In this document: positions 42,440-51,012 of the stretch, piece by piece
How positions within the stretch are numbered: position 1 is the first letter of the stretch
Layout: each line of letters opens with the position of its first letter
Source: Neisseria flavescens
GTDB lineage: Bacteria; Pseudomonadota; Gammaproteobacteria; Burkholderiales; Neisseriaceae
Length of the DNA: 64,000 nucleotides
NCBI RefSeq assembly: GCF_005221285.1
Contig: NZ_CP039886.1
Coordinates: forward strand, 1,798,001-1,862,000
Direction: 5' to 3'
Notes under the pieces: generated by a model
What the model was told of the DNA's origin: nothing
The model's input: the letters and a program-made list of their open reading frames with translations, nothing else
The model's database searches: none
Made by a program: the position numbers and the translations under genes

Positions 42440-43711
42440 TTAACGGTTGATGGCTTTATCGGCAATGTCTTTACGGTATTGCATGCCGTCAAAACGGATT
42501 ATTTCCAATGCCTCATAAGCCTTGCTTTTAGCTTGTGCAACATCATCGCCCAAACCGACTACACACAACACACGGCCGCCGTTGGTTACCACTTCGCCTT
42601 TTTCATTCGTTGCAGTACCGGCATGGAAAACTTTACCGATTTGATTGGCCTTATCCAAGCCAAAGATCACATCGCCTTTTTTCGGAGAGTCAGGATAATT
42701 TTGTGCGGCCAACACCACACCTACTGCAGTCTGCAGATTCCATTCGGCAGTAACACTATCCAGTTTGCCGTCGATTGCCGCCTCAACCAAATCCACCAAA
42801 TCGCTATCCAAACGGCTCATAATCGGCTGGGTTTCAGGGTCGCCGAAACGGCAGTTAAATTCGATGGTATAAGGCGCACCGGTTTTATCAATCATCAAGC
42901 CCGCGTATAAAAAGCCGGTAAATTCATGGCCTTCTGCTTTCATACCGGCCACAGTCGGCAAAATAATTTCATTCATCGCGCGCTCGTACACATCAGGCGT
43001 TACCACCGGAGCAGGGCTGTATGCGCCCATACCGCCGGTATTAGGGCCTTTGTCGTCATCCAGCAGGCGTTTATGGTCTTGACTGGTTGCCATAGGCAAA
43101 ACATGATTGCCGTCCACCATAACGATAAAGCTCGCTTCCTCGCCTTGCAGGAAATCTTCAATCACAACACGCGCGCCTGCATTGCCCATTTTGTTGTCCA
43201 ACAACATATCGTCGATAGTGGCGTGGGCTTCATCCAAAGTCATGGCAACAATCACGCCTTTACCGGCAGCCAAACCATCCGCTTTAATAACAATCGGCGC
43301 ACCTTTTTGATTGACGTAATCATGTGCCACATCGGCATTTTCAAAGGTTTGGTATTGCGCAGTCGGAATCTTATATTTTGCCATAAATGCTTTAGCAAAA
43401 TCTTTTGAACTCTCCAGCTGGGCCGCGTATTGAGTCGGGCCAAAAATCTTCAATCCGGCAGCACGGAAGTCATTCACGACACCCGCAGCCAAAGGAGCTT
43501 CAGGGCCGACCACGGTAAAGGCAATATTTTCATTACGGCAAAAATCAATCAAATCTTGATGTGCCGTCAACGCTATATTCTGCAGTTTAGGCTCAATTGC
43601 CGTTCCGGCATTACCAGGTGCAACAAAGACTGTTTCTACTTTAGACGACTGCGCCAATTTCCAAGCCAGTGCGTGTTCACGTCCACCATTACCAATAACG
43701 AGCAATTTCAT
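42440..43711 (-). CDS. purD: phosphoribosylamine-glycine ligase
   Basis: PurD (GARS) couples phosphoribosylamine to glycine in purine synthesis. The 423-residue ATP-grasp protein begins MKLLVIGNGGREHALAWK, has KADGLAAGKGVIVA near residue 145 and the metal-binding EFNCRFGDPETQ near 285. Length and ends are typical. AGGAG lies just before the ATG (plus strand reads CATACCATCTCCTTG). Confidence 0.96.
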   Translation of the reverse strand: MKLLVIGNGGREHALAWKLAQSSKVETVFVAPGNAGTAIEPKLQNIALTAHQDLIDFCRNENIAFTVVGPEAPLAAGVVNDFRAAGLKIFGPTQYAAQLESSKDFAKAFMAKYKIPTAQYQTFENADVAHDYVNQKGAPIVIKADGLAAGKGVIVAMTLDEAHATIDDMLLDNKMGNAGARVVIEDFLQGEEASFIVMVDGNHVLPMATSQDHKRLLDDDKGPNTGGMGAYSPAPVVTPDVYERAMNEIILPTVAGMKAEGHEFTGFLYAGLMIDKTGAPYTIEFNCRFGDPETQPIMSRLDSDLVDLVEAAIDGKLDSVTAEWNLQTAVGVVLAAQNYPDSPKKGDVIFGLDKANQIGKVFHAGTATNEKGEVVTNGGRVLCVVGLGDDVAQAKSKAYEALEIIRFDGMQYRKDIADKAINR

Positions 43712-43851
43712 ACCATCTCCTTGAAGAATAGATGTTGTAAATAAAATTCAATCGATGGAATATTGTTCCATCTTGCATAGCTGTTTCAAATTAAGAATAA
43801 TGTTGCACCAAGACAACCATACTCTAATTTCAAACAACGAAAGGACAAATC

Positions 43852-44163
43852 ATGCAAAAACGTATTGACGAAATTCAAAGCAAATACCGCGAATGGTGCG
43901 AATTACTGCCTAAACTGGAAGCAGATATCGCCCGCTGGAAACATGCCGCAAGCCTCATGCAAGACATGGATGACTTCTATACCAACGAATACCAAGCATG
44001 CCATCAGGCCATTGAAGAAGGGGCAGACGTTGATTTACGCACACAGGGCGAATACAGCATTATGAGCGAAGATGCTCTATGGAACGCACTGGGGGAATTT
44101 CATCAACTGGCTTGGGAACACCTGCGCTCAAGCGTAAATGCTTTAGACAGATACCAAGGCTAA
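43852..44163 (+). CDS. DUF4298 family protein
   Basis: The 103-residue soluble protein is mostly helical and rich in Trp, Glu and Ala (RIDEIQSKYREWCELLPKLE, LWNALGEFHQLAWEHLRSSV). It resembles the DUF4298 family of small proteins of unknown function. GAAAGGAC lies upstream of the ATG. It stands alone between divergent purD and convergent yigZ. Confidence 0.75.
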   Translation: MQKRIDEIQSKYREWCELLPKLEADIARWKHAASLMQDMDDFYTNEYQACHQAIEEGADVDLRTQGEYSIMSEDALWNALGEFHQLAWEHLRSSVNALDRYQG

Positions 44164-44169
44164 AACATC

Positions 44170-44217
44170 AAAGGCCATCTGAAACTTTTGATTTCTCAAA
44201 TATATTCAGACGACCTT
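44170..44217. terminator. imperfect DUS-pair terminator
   Basis: AAAGGCCATCTGAAA pairs with TATTCAGACGACCTTTT; both arms are degenerate DUS (GGCCATCTGAA and GGTCGTCTGAA on the complement). It serves convergent DUF4298 and yigZ genes. Confidence 0.65.
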
Positions 44218-44829
44218 TTATTCAAACGGCTTATCAGTATCTACTTCAATTTGGCGCGTATTTTTCCAAGCAGCAATACAAGCTTCATAATCAGCCAATG
44301 CTATTTTCACTGTCAACTTACAATCCAGCTGCAAATCCTGTTCCACAATATCGGCCTGATATTGTTTGGCAATTCGTATAGCCTCATTCAAAACAGGATA
44401 TTCACACTTCAACCAAACTGTCTTTTCAACATTCTTTTCAACAACTTCAGCTATCGCCAATGCCTGAGCCGTTGATTCCTTATAGGCATGAATCAAACCG
44501 GGAACACCCAATAGCGTACCGCCAAAATAGCGCACAACCACAACCAACACATCCGTTACGCCGACAGAATCAATCTGCCCCAGAATAGGGCGGCCTGCGC
44601 TCCCGGACGGTTCCCCATCATCATTTGCGCGAAACTGCATTCCGTCCACACCCAGTCGATAGGCGTAGCACCAATGTCTTGCCTTGTGATGCTCTTCCTT
44701 TAATGGGTCGAGATACTTCTTCGCATCGGCCAACGTTCGTATCGGATAGGCGTATGCAATGAAGCGGCTGCCTTTATCTTTAAATTCAGCCTGTGTCGGT
44801 GTAGTAATGGTTTTATAGGTCGTAATCAT
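44218..44829 (-). CDS. yigZ: YigZ/IMPACT family protein
   Basis: The 203-residue protein has the IMPACT N-terminal domain signature (DKGSRFIAYAYPI near residue 18, HHKARHWCYAYRLG near 48, DDGEPSGSAGRPIL near 70) and the VVVVRYFGGTLLG segment. The DUF1949-type C-terminal domain follows. Bacterial YigZ proteins are linked to translation under stress, but their exact role is uncertain. Confidence 0.92.
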   Translation of the reverse strand: MITTYKTITTPTQAEFKDKGSRFIAYAYPIRTLADAKKYLDPLKEEHHKARHWCYAYRLGVDGMQFRANDDGEPSGSAGRPILGQIDSVGVTDVLVVVVRYFGGTLLGVPGLIHAYKESTAQALAIAEVVEKNVEKTVWLKCEYPVLNEAIRIAKQYQADIVEQDLQLDCKLTVKIALADYEACIAAWKNTRQIEVDTDKPFE

Positions 44830-44874
44830 GCCAAAATATTTTCAGACGGCCTTTGTTGTAAAAGGCCGTCTGAA

Positions 44875-44890
44875 CGTTTCACGTGAAACA
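44875..44890. promoter_or_regulatory. near-perfect parS site (15/16)
   Basis: CGTTTCACGTGAAACA differs from the bacterial parS consensus TGTTTCACGTGAAACA only at the first base and keeps the 14-bp palindrome GTTTCACGTGAAAC. It overlaps the end of an AG-DUS, and its last base adjoins the etfA stop codon. ParB binding here is predicted from established parS sequences; parAB genes are not in the window. Confidence 0.85.
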
Positions 44891-45823
44891 TTAGTTTTTC
44901 AGTGCTTCAGTCAGTTGAGGCACAACTTCAAACAAATCACCAACCAAGCCGTAATCTGCTACATTGAAAATCGGAGCGTCAGTATCTTTGTTGATGGCAA
45001 CAATTACTTTACTGTCCTGCATACCGGCAACGTGCTGGATGGCTCCGGAAATACCGATAGCGAAGTATAGTTGCGGCGCAACCACTTTACCGGTTTGTCC
45101 GACTTGGGCATCGTTTGGCGCATACTCGGCATCCACTGCCGCACGTGAAGCACCAATCGCCGCACCCAAAGCATCCGCCAATGGAGTCAACACTTCATTG
45201 AATTTTTCAGCACTACCCAATGCACGGCCACCGGAAACAATCACTTTTGCCTGAGTCAATTCAGGGCGGTCAGACTGGGAAAGTTGACAGCTTACGAAAC
45301 GGCTCAGGTTTTGAGCAGGCGTTGCCTCAATATTGACCACTTCTGCATTACCGCCTTGTACGGCAGCATCAAACGCTGTTGCACGGAAAGTCAGCACCAG
45401 TTTTTCAGAATTGGATTGAACGGTTTCAAATGCATTACCGGCATAAATCGGACGGACAAATGTCGAGTTATCCACAACTTCGGTTAAATCCGAAACTTGT
45501 GGTACATCCAACAGGGCGGCTACTCGAGGCAACAGATTTTTACCAAACGCAGTTGCAGTCGCAGCCACATAGCGGTAATCCGCAGCCAGTTTAACAACCA
45601 AAGGCGCTAATTCTTCTGCCAAACCTTCAGCGTAATAGGGTGCATCGGCTACTAAAACTTTTGCCACGCCTGCAACCTGTTTCGCCTCTTCAACCACCGC
45701 AGCAGCATTACTGCCGGCAACCAATAAATCTACATTACCCAATTTGGCGGCAGCCGTTACCGCATGCAAAGTGGCAGGATTCAAATGTTGGTTATTATGT
45801 TCCGCAATAATCAATACGCTCAT
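44891..45823 (-). CDS. etfA: electron transfer flavoprotein alpha subunit
   Basis: EtfA binds FAD and forms a dimer with EtfB that passes electrons from dehydrogenases to ETF-ubiquinone oxidoreductase. The 310-residue protein starts MSVLIIAEHNNQ and has the C-terminal FAD domain (VSGGRALGSAEKF near residue 200, GQTGKVVAPQLYFAIGISGAIQH near 245). It lies ten bases after etfB. A DnaA box (45468-45476) lies in the coding sequence. Confidence 0.96.
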   Translation of the reverse strand: MSVLIIAEHNNQHLNPATLHAVTAAAKLGNVDLLVAGSNAAAVVEEAKQVAGVAKVLVADAPYYAEGLAEELAPLVVKLAADYRYVAATATAFGKNLLPRVAALLDVPQVSDLTEVVDNSTFVRPIYAGNAFETVQSNSEKLVLTFRATAFDAAVQGGNAEVVNIEATPAQNLSRFVSCQLSQSDRPELTQAKVIVSGGRALGSAEKFNEVLTPLADALGAAIGASRAAVDAEYAPNDAQVGQTGKVVAPQLYFAIGISGAIQHVAGMQDSKVIVAINKDTDAPIFNVADYGLVGDLFEVVPQLTEALKN

Positions 45824-45833
45824 TTCATACTCC

Positions 45834-46583
45834 TTAGATCACTTTGGCTTCGTTTTTCAGCTTTTCAACCAACTCGGCAACATCAGCCACTTTCACACCG
45901 GCTTGACGTGATTTAGGCTCGGCAAATTTCACGGTATTCAAACGCGGAGAAATATCCACAGCCAAATCTGCAGGACTTAATTTTTCCAAAGGCTTTTTCT
46001 TTGCCGCCATGATATTAGGAAGTTTGACAAAGCGTGGTTCGTTCAAACGCAAATCTGCACTGATGACCGCAGGCAACTTCAACGCAACAGTCTCTTCGCC
46101 GCCGTCAATTTCACGGGTTACCAATGCTTCTTCGCCTTCAATTTGCACTTTTGATGCAAAAGTGCCTTGAGCCGCATTCAACAATGCAGCCAGCATTTGG
46201 GCAACTTGGTTGGCGTCATCGTCAATTGCCTGTTTACCCAGCAGTAAAATTTGCGGATTTTCTTTATCCGCAACAGCTTTCAGCAATTTTGCAACGGCCA
46301 AAGGCTCCAACTTCGCATCAGTCTCAACATGAACCGCACGGTCGGCACCCATCGCCAAAGCGGTACGCAAGGTTTCTTCGCATTTTTTTCCACCCAAAGA
46401 AACCGCTACGATTTCGCTTACTTTTCCGGCTTCTTTTAGTCGGACGGCTTCTTCCACAGCAATTTCGTCAAACGGATTCATCGACATTTTGACATTACCA
46501 ATATCTACATCCGAACCATCGGCTTTCACACGAACTTTGACGTTGTAGTCCACTACGCGCTTTACTGCGACCAGTGCTTTCAT
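45834..46583 (-). CDS. etfB: electron transfer flavoprotein beta subunit
   Basis: The 249-residue EtfB subunit is recognised by MKALVAVKRVVDYNVKVRV at its start, the NPFDEIAVEEAVRLKE signature near residue 37 and LGKQAIDDDANQVAQMLA near 120. It heads the etfBA operon. About 180 bases separate it from waaC, with no further gene. Confidence 0.96.
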   Translation of the reverse strand: MKALVAVKRVVDYNVKVRVKADGSDVDIGNVKMSMNPFDEIAVEEAVRLKEAGKVSEIVAVSLGGKKCEETLRTALAMGADRAVHVETDAKLEPLAVAKLLKAVADKENPQILLLGKQAIDDDANQVAQMLAALLNAAQGTFASKVQIEGEEALVTREIDGGEETVALKLPAVISADLRLNEPRFVKLPNIMAAKKKPLEKLSPADLAVDISPRLNTVKFAEPKSRQAGVKVADVAELVEKLKNEAKVI

Positions 46584-46767
46584 TCAATTCTCCTAAAAAG
46601 AATGTCCATCAAATCAAGCATACTGCTTTTGATACATTCTTTATATAAAATCCAATTCGGTTTTCACCAACATGATAAAACCAAATTTATATAAATCTTG
46701 GCAAATAGAGCGGAATTATATCATTTCTAAAGCATTTACTCAGAAAATAAATCCAACTCCCCAGCAA

Positions 46768-47736
46768 TTATTTACCGTATGCAGCAACACAATCCATCAA
46801 GGTTTGATAAACCTCGTCTACATTGGGAATTTGAGCAATACCGCCTAAATTTTTTGCATAAGCTGAAACTTGAACGCCGGTCTTGACCGGATCTGTATCT
46901 GTATAAATTCCTACAACAGGCTTTTCCAATGCATTGGCAAGATGCAGCAGTCCGGTATCTACGCCAATAATACCCTCTGCTTTTTTCAATAAAAATGCAG
47001 CCTGTAATAAATTCATTTTGTCGCAAACCGAAGCAAACGGTAAATCGCTTGCAATCTGTTCGGCACGCATTTTTTCAGTTTCATTTCCCCATGGCAGATA
47101 TACATTGCATTGTTGTTCTTCATTCAACTTTTTCAATAATGCACGCCAGTGTTCTACCGGCCATAATTTACTGTCGCGACTGGTTGCATGCAAAGCAGCG
47201 TAATAAGGGGATTGCAAATTTTTCAGACGGCCTGATTCAGGAACCGACAAACCAAATACCTGCGTTTCAGGCATTGTATAACCAAATACTTGGGCGAATA
47301 ATTCACGGTTTCGCCAAACCGCATTTTTACCTTTCGGTACGGCAAACGTTTTACTGTATGCAAGGGCAGCCAAACTTTCACGCGCGCTGTGTTTATCCAA
47401 GCCGTAAATAGGGGATTTCGCCATTTTGGCAAAGCATGCGCTTTTAATCAGTCCTTGGCTATCTAAAACAAAATCAAAAGATTCAGCCTGTAAATCCGTT
47501 TTCAGACGGCCTATTTCACTCCATGTTTCAGCCTGAAAAAGGTGTTTGCGCCATTGCCGCCATTTCATTACATGAACTTTTTTGACAAAAGGATGCAAGC
47601 AGGCAATATCTGCAAACCCTACCTCACACAGCCAATGGAGTTCTACCTCAGGACATTGTCGCGCCAAATCTTCAACTGCGGGCAACGTATGAATTAAATC
47701 GCCCATACTGGACAAGCGGACAAGTAAAATCTTCAT
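46768..47736 (-). CDS. waaC: lipopolysaccharide heptosyltransferase I
   Basis: WaaC adds the first heptose to Kdo in the inner core of lipooligosaccharide at the cytoplasmic face of the inner membrane. The 322-residue GT9 protein starts MKILLVRLSSMGDLIHTLPA, a strong family hallmark, and has the C-terminal ADP-heptose site (GVDTGLLHLANALEKPVVGIYTDTDP near residue 260). Length is normal. A perfect parS lies 12 bases upstream of its start. Confidence 0.95.
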   Translation of the reverse strand: MKILLVRLSSMGDLIHTLPAVEDLARQCPEVELHWLCEVGFADIACLHPFVKKVHVMKWRQWRKHLFQAETWSEIGRLKTDLQAESFDFVLDSQGLIKSACFAKMAKSPIYGLDKHSARESLAALAYSKTFAVPKGKNAVWRNRELFAQVFGYTMPETQVFGLSVPESGRLKNLQSPYYAALHATSRDSKLWPVEHWRALLKKLNEEQQCNVYLPWGNETEKMRAEQIASDLPFASVCDKMNLLQAAFLLKKAEGIIGVDTGLLHLANALEKPVVGIYTDTDPVKTGVQVSAYAKNLGGIAQIPNVDEVYQTLMDCVAAYGK

Positions 47737-47747
47737 ATTTTGGAAAA

Positions 47748-47763
47748 TGTTTCACGTGAAACA
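47748..47763. promoter_or_regulatory. perfect parS site
   Basis: TGTTTCACGTGAAACA is a 16/16 match to the widely conserved chromosomal parS palindrome bound by ParB. It lies in the short spacer between waaC and pncA, about 3 kb from the candidate origin at 50.4-51.0 kb, where parS sites are expected. A second site (15/16) is at 44875. Confidence 0.95.
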
Positions 47764-47782
47764 ACAGAATTTTAAATATAAT

Positions 47783-48418
47783 TTATTGATTATTAATGTA
47801 TTTTTTTATTTCTTCAGCGTTTTCTAAAATAACTGCTCCGGCAGAATGCATTTCCTGCCATGCAGATTCAACCGTTTCTGGAGCAATGCCGCGACAAGCC
47901 GCCTGATTGACGATGACTTTCCAAGCCCCGCCTTTAAGCAACTGTAAAACCGTTGTCTTCACACAATAATCCGTTGCCAAACCGCCGACAATGACCATAT
48001 CTGCATTTTGACAGCGCAACCATTCGATCAAACCTGTACTGAGCTTTTCTTCAATATCGTGAAAACATGCGCCGTAGGGATGTAACTCAGGATCGACGCC
48101 TTTCCAAACGCAATAATCATATTCTTTGGCTGAAGGCAGGCCATCCAACAATTCATAGCCATATGTTCCAACCATCGCATGCGACACCCAAGTCAAATCC
48201 GCATCGGGCAAACCCGTCGGTTTCAACATATCAACAGGATTATCCACAAGCCATTTTGCCGCGGCATGATGCGCATCTTTCGTCATCACACGCAAATCCG
48301 CCAATGCAGCTTGGGCATTAAGTTCATCCGCAATCAGATGACCTTCGGCAACAGGCAATTCTTTCGGGCACAAAGGCGTAAACGTTTTTTGTGCATCTAC
48401 ATCGATAGAAACAATCAT
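47783..48418 (-). CDS. pncA: nicotinamidase-like cysteine hydrolase
   Basis: The 211-residue isochorismatase-fold protein shows the catalytic triad context: Asp in SIDVDAQKTF (near residue 8), a Lys region near VWKGVDPELHPYGACF, and the nucleophilic Cys in LATDYCVKTT (near 158). It probably converts nicotinamide to nicotinate for NAD salvage. The first motif (DAQKTF in place of DVQNDF) is slightly divergent, so another amide substrate is possible. A DnaA box (48240-48248) lies in the gene. Confidence 0.85.
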   Translation of the reverse strand: MIVSIDVDAQKTFTPLCPKELPVAEGHLIADELNAQAALADLRVMTKDAHHAAAKWLVDNPVDMLKPTGLPDADLTWVSHAMVGTYGYELLDGLPSAKEYDYCVWKGVDPELHPYGACFHDIEEKLSTGLIEWLRCQNADMVIVGGLATDYCVKTTVLQLLKGGAWKVIVNQAACRGIAPETVESAWQEMHSAGAVILENAEEIKKYINNQ

Positions 48419-48588
48419 GGATTAACTTAACCTATTGATTTTATTTTATATTATTTAAATTGAGCATTTATTGCCAATATCCGGACATTTGGAATAAATG
48501 CTTTGTATTATAACAAATTACTACCGCAAAATGTGGGAAAACATCTGTGATATGATGACAGTTTGCACAGAATATTTATCCACAAATT

Positions 48589-49263
48589 ATGTCCTATTCG
48601 ATTACGCCTATTGCAACCGTTCATTCCCCCTACAAACAAAAATTCGGCATAGCCCGCCAACCCGGTTTGGTTCCTGCGGCAGAAATTTGCATTGAACTCA
48701 CTCCTGAATTTACCGCAGACAGCGTTCGGGGCTTGGAAGATTTCGACTATGTGTGGATAAGTTTTATTTTCCACGGCGTATTGGATGAAGGTTGGGCGCA
48801 AATGGTGCGTCCGCCACGGCTTGGAGGCAAACAAAAAATGGGCGTATTTGCTACGCGCAGCCCGCACCGCCCCAATCATCTCGGTTTATCCCTGCTGAAA
48901 CTCGAACGCATCGAAACAGGCAAACCTGTCCGCATCTATTGCAGCGGTGCAGACCTGTTGGACGGTACTCCGGTAGTGGATATCAAACCCTACATCCCCT
49001 TTGTCGAATCCAAACCTGACGCATCATCAGGCTTTGTCAGCGGCAAACCTGAAGAATTGAGCGTAGTCTGGGCAGAAAGTACGCTTGCGGAACATTTATC
49101 CACAGAAAAAAAACATCTCATTGAGCAAAGCATCGCCCAAGATCCTCGTCCTGCCTATCAAGATATTCCCGAACGGATTTATGTGATGAATATTGCAGAT
49201 TATGAAGTACAGTTTAGGATAGAAAACAAATGTGCCACAGTGATTAAACTATCCACAACCTGA
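48589..49263 (+). CDS. trmO: tRNA t6A37 methyltransferase
   Basis: TrmO methylates threonylcarbamoyl-A37 in tRNA-Thr. The 224-residue protein carries the TsaA/UPF0066 beta-barrel domain (ITPIATVHSPYKQKFGIPRQ-like start, DYVWISFIFH, GVFATRSPHRPNHLGLS near residue 85). The C-terminal tail also looks typical. It complements tsaC, found 6 kb away, in the same modification pathway. Three DnaA boxes lie in or just before it (48576, 48752, 49096). Confidence 0.92.
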   Translation: MSYSITPIATVHSPYKQKFGIARQPGLVPAAEICIELTPEFTADSVRGLEDFDYVWISFIFHGVLDEGWAQMVRPPRLGGKQKMGVFATRSPHRPNHLGLSLLKLERIETGKPVRIYCSGADLLDGTPVVDIKPYIPFVESKPDASSGFVSGKPEELSVVWAESTLAEHLSTEKKHLIEQSIAQDPRPAYQDIPERIYVMNIADYEVQFRIENKCATVIKLSTT

Positions 49264-49289
49264 TTGCAAATTGAATCTATCTACACACA

Positions 49290-49320
49290 AAAGGCCGTCT
49301 GAAATATTCAGACGGCCTTT
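49290..49320. terminator. bidirectional DUS-pair terminator
   Basis: AAAGGCCGTCTGAA (49290-49303) and TTCAGACGGCCTTT (49307-49320) between convergent trmO and gapA; a DnaA box follows at 49324-49332. Confidence 0.85.
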
Positions 49321-49358
49321 GAATTATCCACAGACTGATTGATTCAACCTGTTATCCT

Positions 49359-50363
49359 TTAGATTTTGCTGGCAAAGAATTCCAAGGTACGAACCAATTG
49401 GCAAGTGTAAGACATTTCATTGTCGTACCAAGCAACAGTTTTCACCAATTGTTTGTCGCCAACTGTCATCACGCGGGTTTGAGTTGCATCGAAAAGTGAG
49501 CCGTATTCAATACCAATAACGTCGGAAGAAACGATTTGATCTTCAGTGTAGCCGTAAGACTCGCTGGCGGCGGCTTTCATGGCTGCATTGATTTCTTCTT
49601 TGGTAACAGGGCGTTCGAGAATAGAAACCAGTTCGGTCAAAGAGCCGGTAGCAACAGGAACGCGTTGGGCAGAACCATCAAGTTTGCCGTTCAATTCAGG
49701 AATGACCAAGCCGATGGCTTTCGCGGCACCAGTGCTGTTCGGTACGATATTCAAGGCAGCGGCACGGGCGCGGCGGAAGTCGCCTTTGCGGTGCGGCGCG
49801 TCAAGGGTGTTTTGGTCGCCGGTATAAGCATGGATAGTGGTCATCAGGCCTTCAACAATACCGAACTCTTTTTGCAATACCGCAGCCATAGGGGCCAAAC
49901 AGTTAGTCGTACAAGAAGCGGCTGAAATAACGGTTTCGCTGCCGTCCAAAATATCTTGGTTTACGCCGTACACAACGGTTTTTACATCATTGCCGCCAGG
50001 AGCAGAAATCACAACTTTGCGCGCACCGGCACGGATATGGGCTTCAGCTTTGGTTTTACTGGTAAAGAAACCGGTACATTCGAGGACAACGTCCACACCC
50101 AGCTCGCCCCAAGGCAATTCTTCAGGATTAGGATTGGCAAATACTTTGATTTCTTTGCCGTTAACAACAATCGCATCATCTTTCAATTCGGCAGAGCCTT
50201 CAAAGCGGCCTTGAGTACTGTCGTATTTAAAGAGGTGCAGCAGCATATCGGCAGGAGTCAAGTCGTTAACAGCAACGACTTCGATACCTTGGGCTTTTTC
50301 AATTTGACGCAATGCCAGACGACCGATGCGGCCAAAACCATTAATCGCTACTTTAATACTCAT
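49359..50363 (-). CDS. gapA: glyceraldehyde-3-phosphate dehydrogenase
   Basis: GapA oxidises glyceraldehyde-3-phosphate in central carbon metabolism. The 334-residue protein has the NAD-binding start (IKVAINGFGRIGRLALRQ) and the active site SAASCTTNCLAPMA (Cys near residue 153). AGGAG precedes the ATG. Transcription runs away from the AT-rich gap that I propose as the replication origin. Confidence 0.96.
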   Translation of the reverse strand: MSIKVAINGFGRIGRLALRQIEKAQGIEVVAVNDLTPADMLLHLFKYDSTQGRFEGSAELKDDAIVVNGKEIKVFANPNPEELPWGELGVDVVLECTGFFTSKTKAEAHIRAGARKVVISAPGGNDVKTVVYGVNQDILDGSETVISAASCTTNCLAPMAAVLQKEFGIVEGLMTTIHAYTGDQNTLDAPHRKGDFRRARAAALNIVPNSTGAAKAIGLVIPELNGKLDGSAQRVPVATGSLTELVSILERPVTKEEINAAMKAAASESYGYTEDQIVSSDVIGIEYGSLFDATQTRVMTVGDKQLVKTVAWYDNEMSYTCQLVRTLEFFASKI

Positions 50364-50588
50364 TTTGCTACTCCTAATTAGATGGAATGGGAAAAATTTT
50401 TCAGTAAGGCCATTGTATCCTGAAATAAAATTACTTTCTAGGATTACAGATAATTACTTTTAAGTTGTTTGATTTAAATAAAGAAAACATGAAATTCTTG
50501 TTTGTAGGAAAATATCAGGCAAATCGGATTAGTCCTAGATTTTGATATTTTATTTCATAAAAACCGTTTTCCAATCTTAAAAGTTTCA

Positions 50589-50613
50589 TAAGTTTATGAA
50601 AATCATAAACTTA
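50589..50613. repeat. palindrome in the candidate origin
   Basis: TAAGTTTATGA (50589-50599) and TCATAAACTTA (50603-50613) form a perfect 11-bp stem with an AAA loop. No T-run makes it a clear terminator. Confidence 0.7.
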
Positions 50614-50722
50614 GTTCTATTTTTCCATATTTTGCCATTTTTGTGTTGATAATTCAGTGTTTTCTTCAAATCATAATATTTTAATTTTTAAAATGATGAT
50701 TTTGATGAAGAACCAAACTATC

Positions 50723-50892
50723 TGTGGATAACGGAATAACTTTCTTTAAAACCAATTCGATAATTACTTTTTATCTTTGAGGCCAATCTCAACTGAATGC
50801 CGGAATAAAAAAGGATAGAAACTTAGTTTTCCTATTTATCTGTGGATAAAACCCAAATTACCCACTTCAATTTCACATACTATTGTGGATAA
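50723..50892 (-). promoter_or_regulatory. cluster of three DnaA boxes
   Basis: Exact 9-mers TTATCCACA on the minus strand at 50723-50731, 50841-50849 and 50884-50892. This is the densest group in the window and lies in AT-rich non-coding DNA. Confidence 0.85.
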
Positions 50893-51012
50893 TTAAAATT
50901 TTGAAATTCACACCCGCAAAACATCCATATTGGCAAATACTATTAAAAATGATGGCTTGTTTTTTCCTTTTTAACGTATCATATCCATCAGACTTTTTAA
51001 AAGGAAGCAATT

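Larger units (their letters stand above)
50364..51012. other. candidate chromosomal replication origin (oriC)
   Basis: This 649-base stretch has no gene and is very AT-rich. It holds three exact DnaA boxes in one orientation within 170 bases (50723-50731, 50841-50849, 50884-50892), runs of A/T suitable for unwinding, a 13-bp direct repeat GATAATTACTTTT (at about 50449 and 50759) and an 11-bp palindrome (50589-50613). It is at the centre of a 19-box cluster spanning 41.4-60.0 kb, has parS sites 3 and 6 kb away, and separates diverging gapA and lpxC. Origin function is inferred. Confidence 0.75.

Noticed and set aside
45140..45155. CACGTGAA in etfA as a third parS
   Set aside because: Only one half matches; the left arm (CTGCCG) does not form the palindrome, so chance is likelier.
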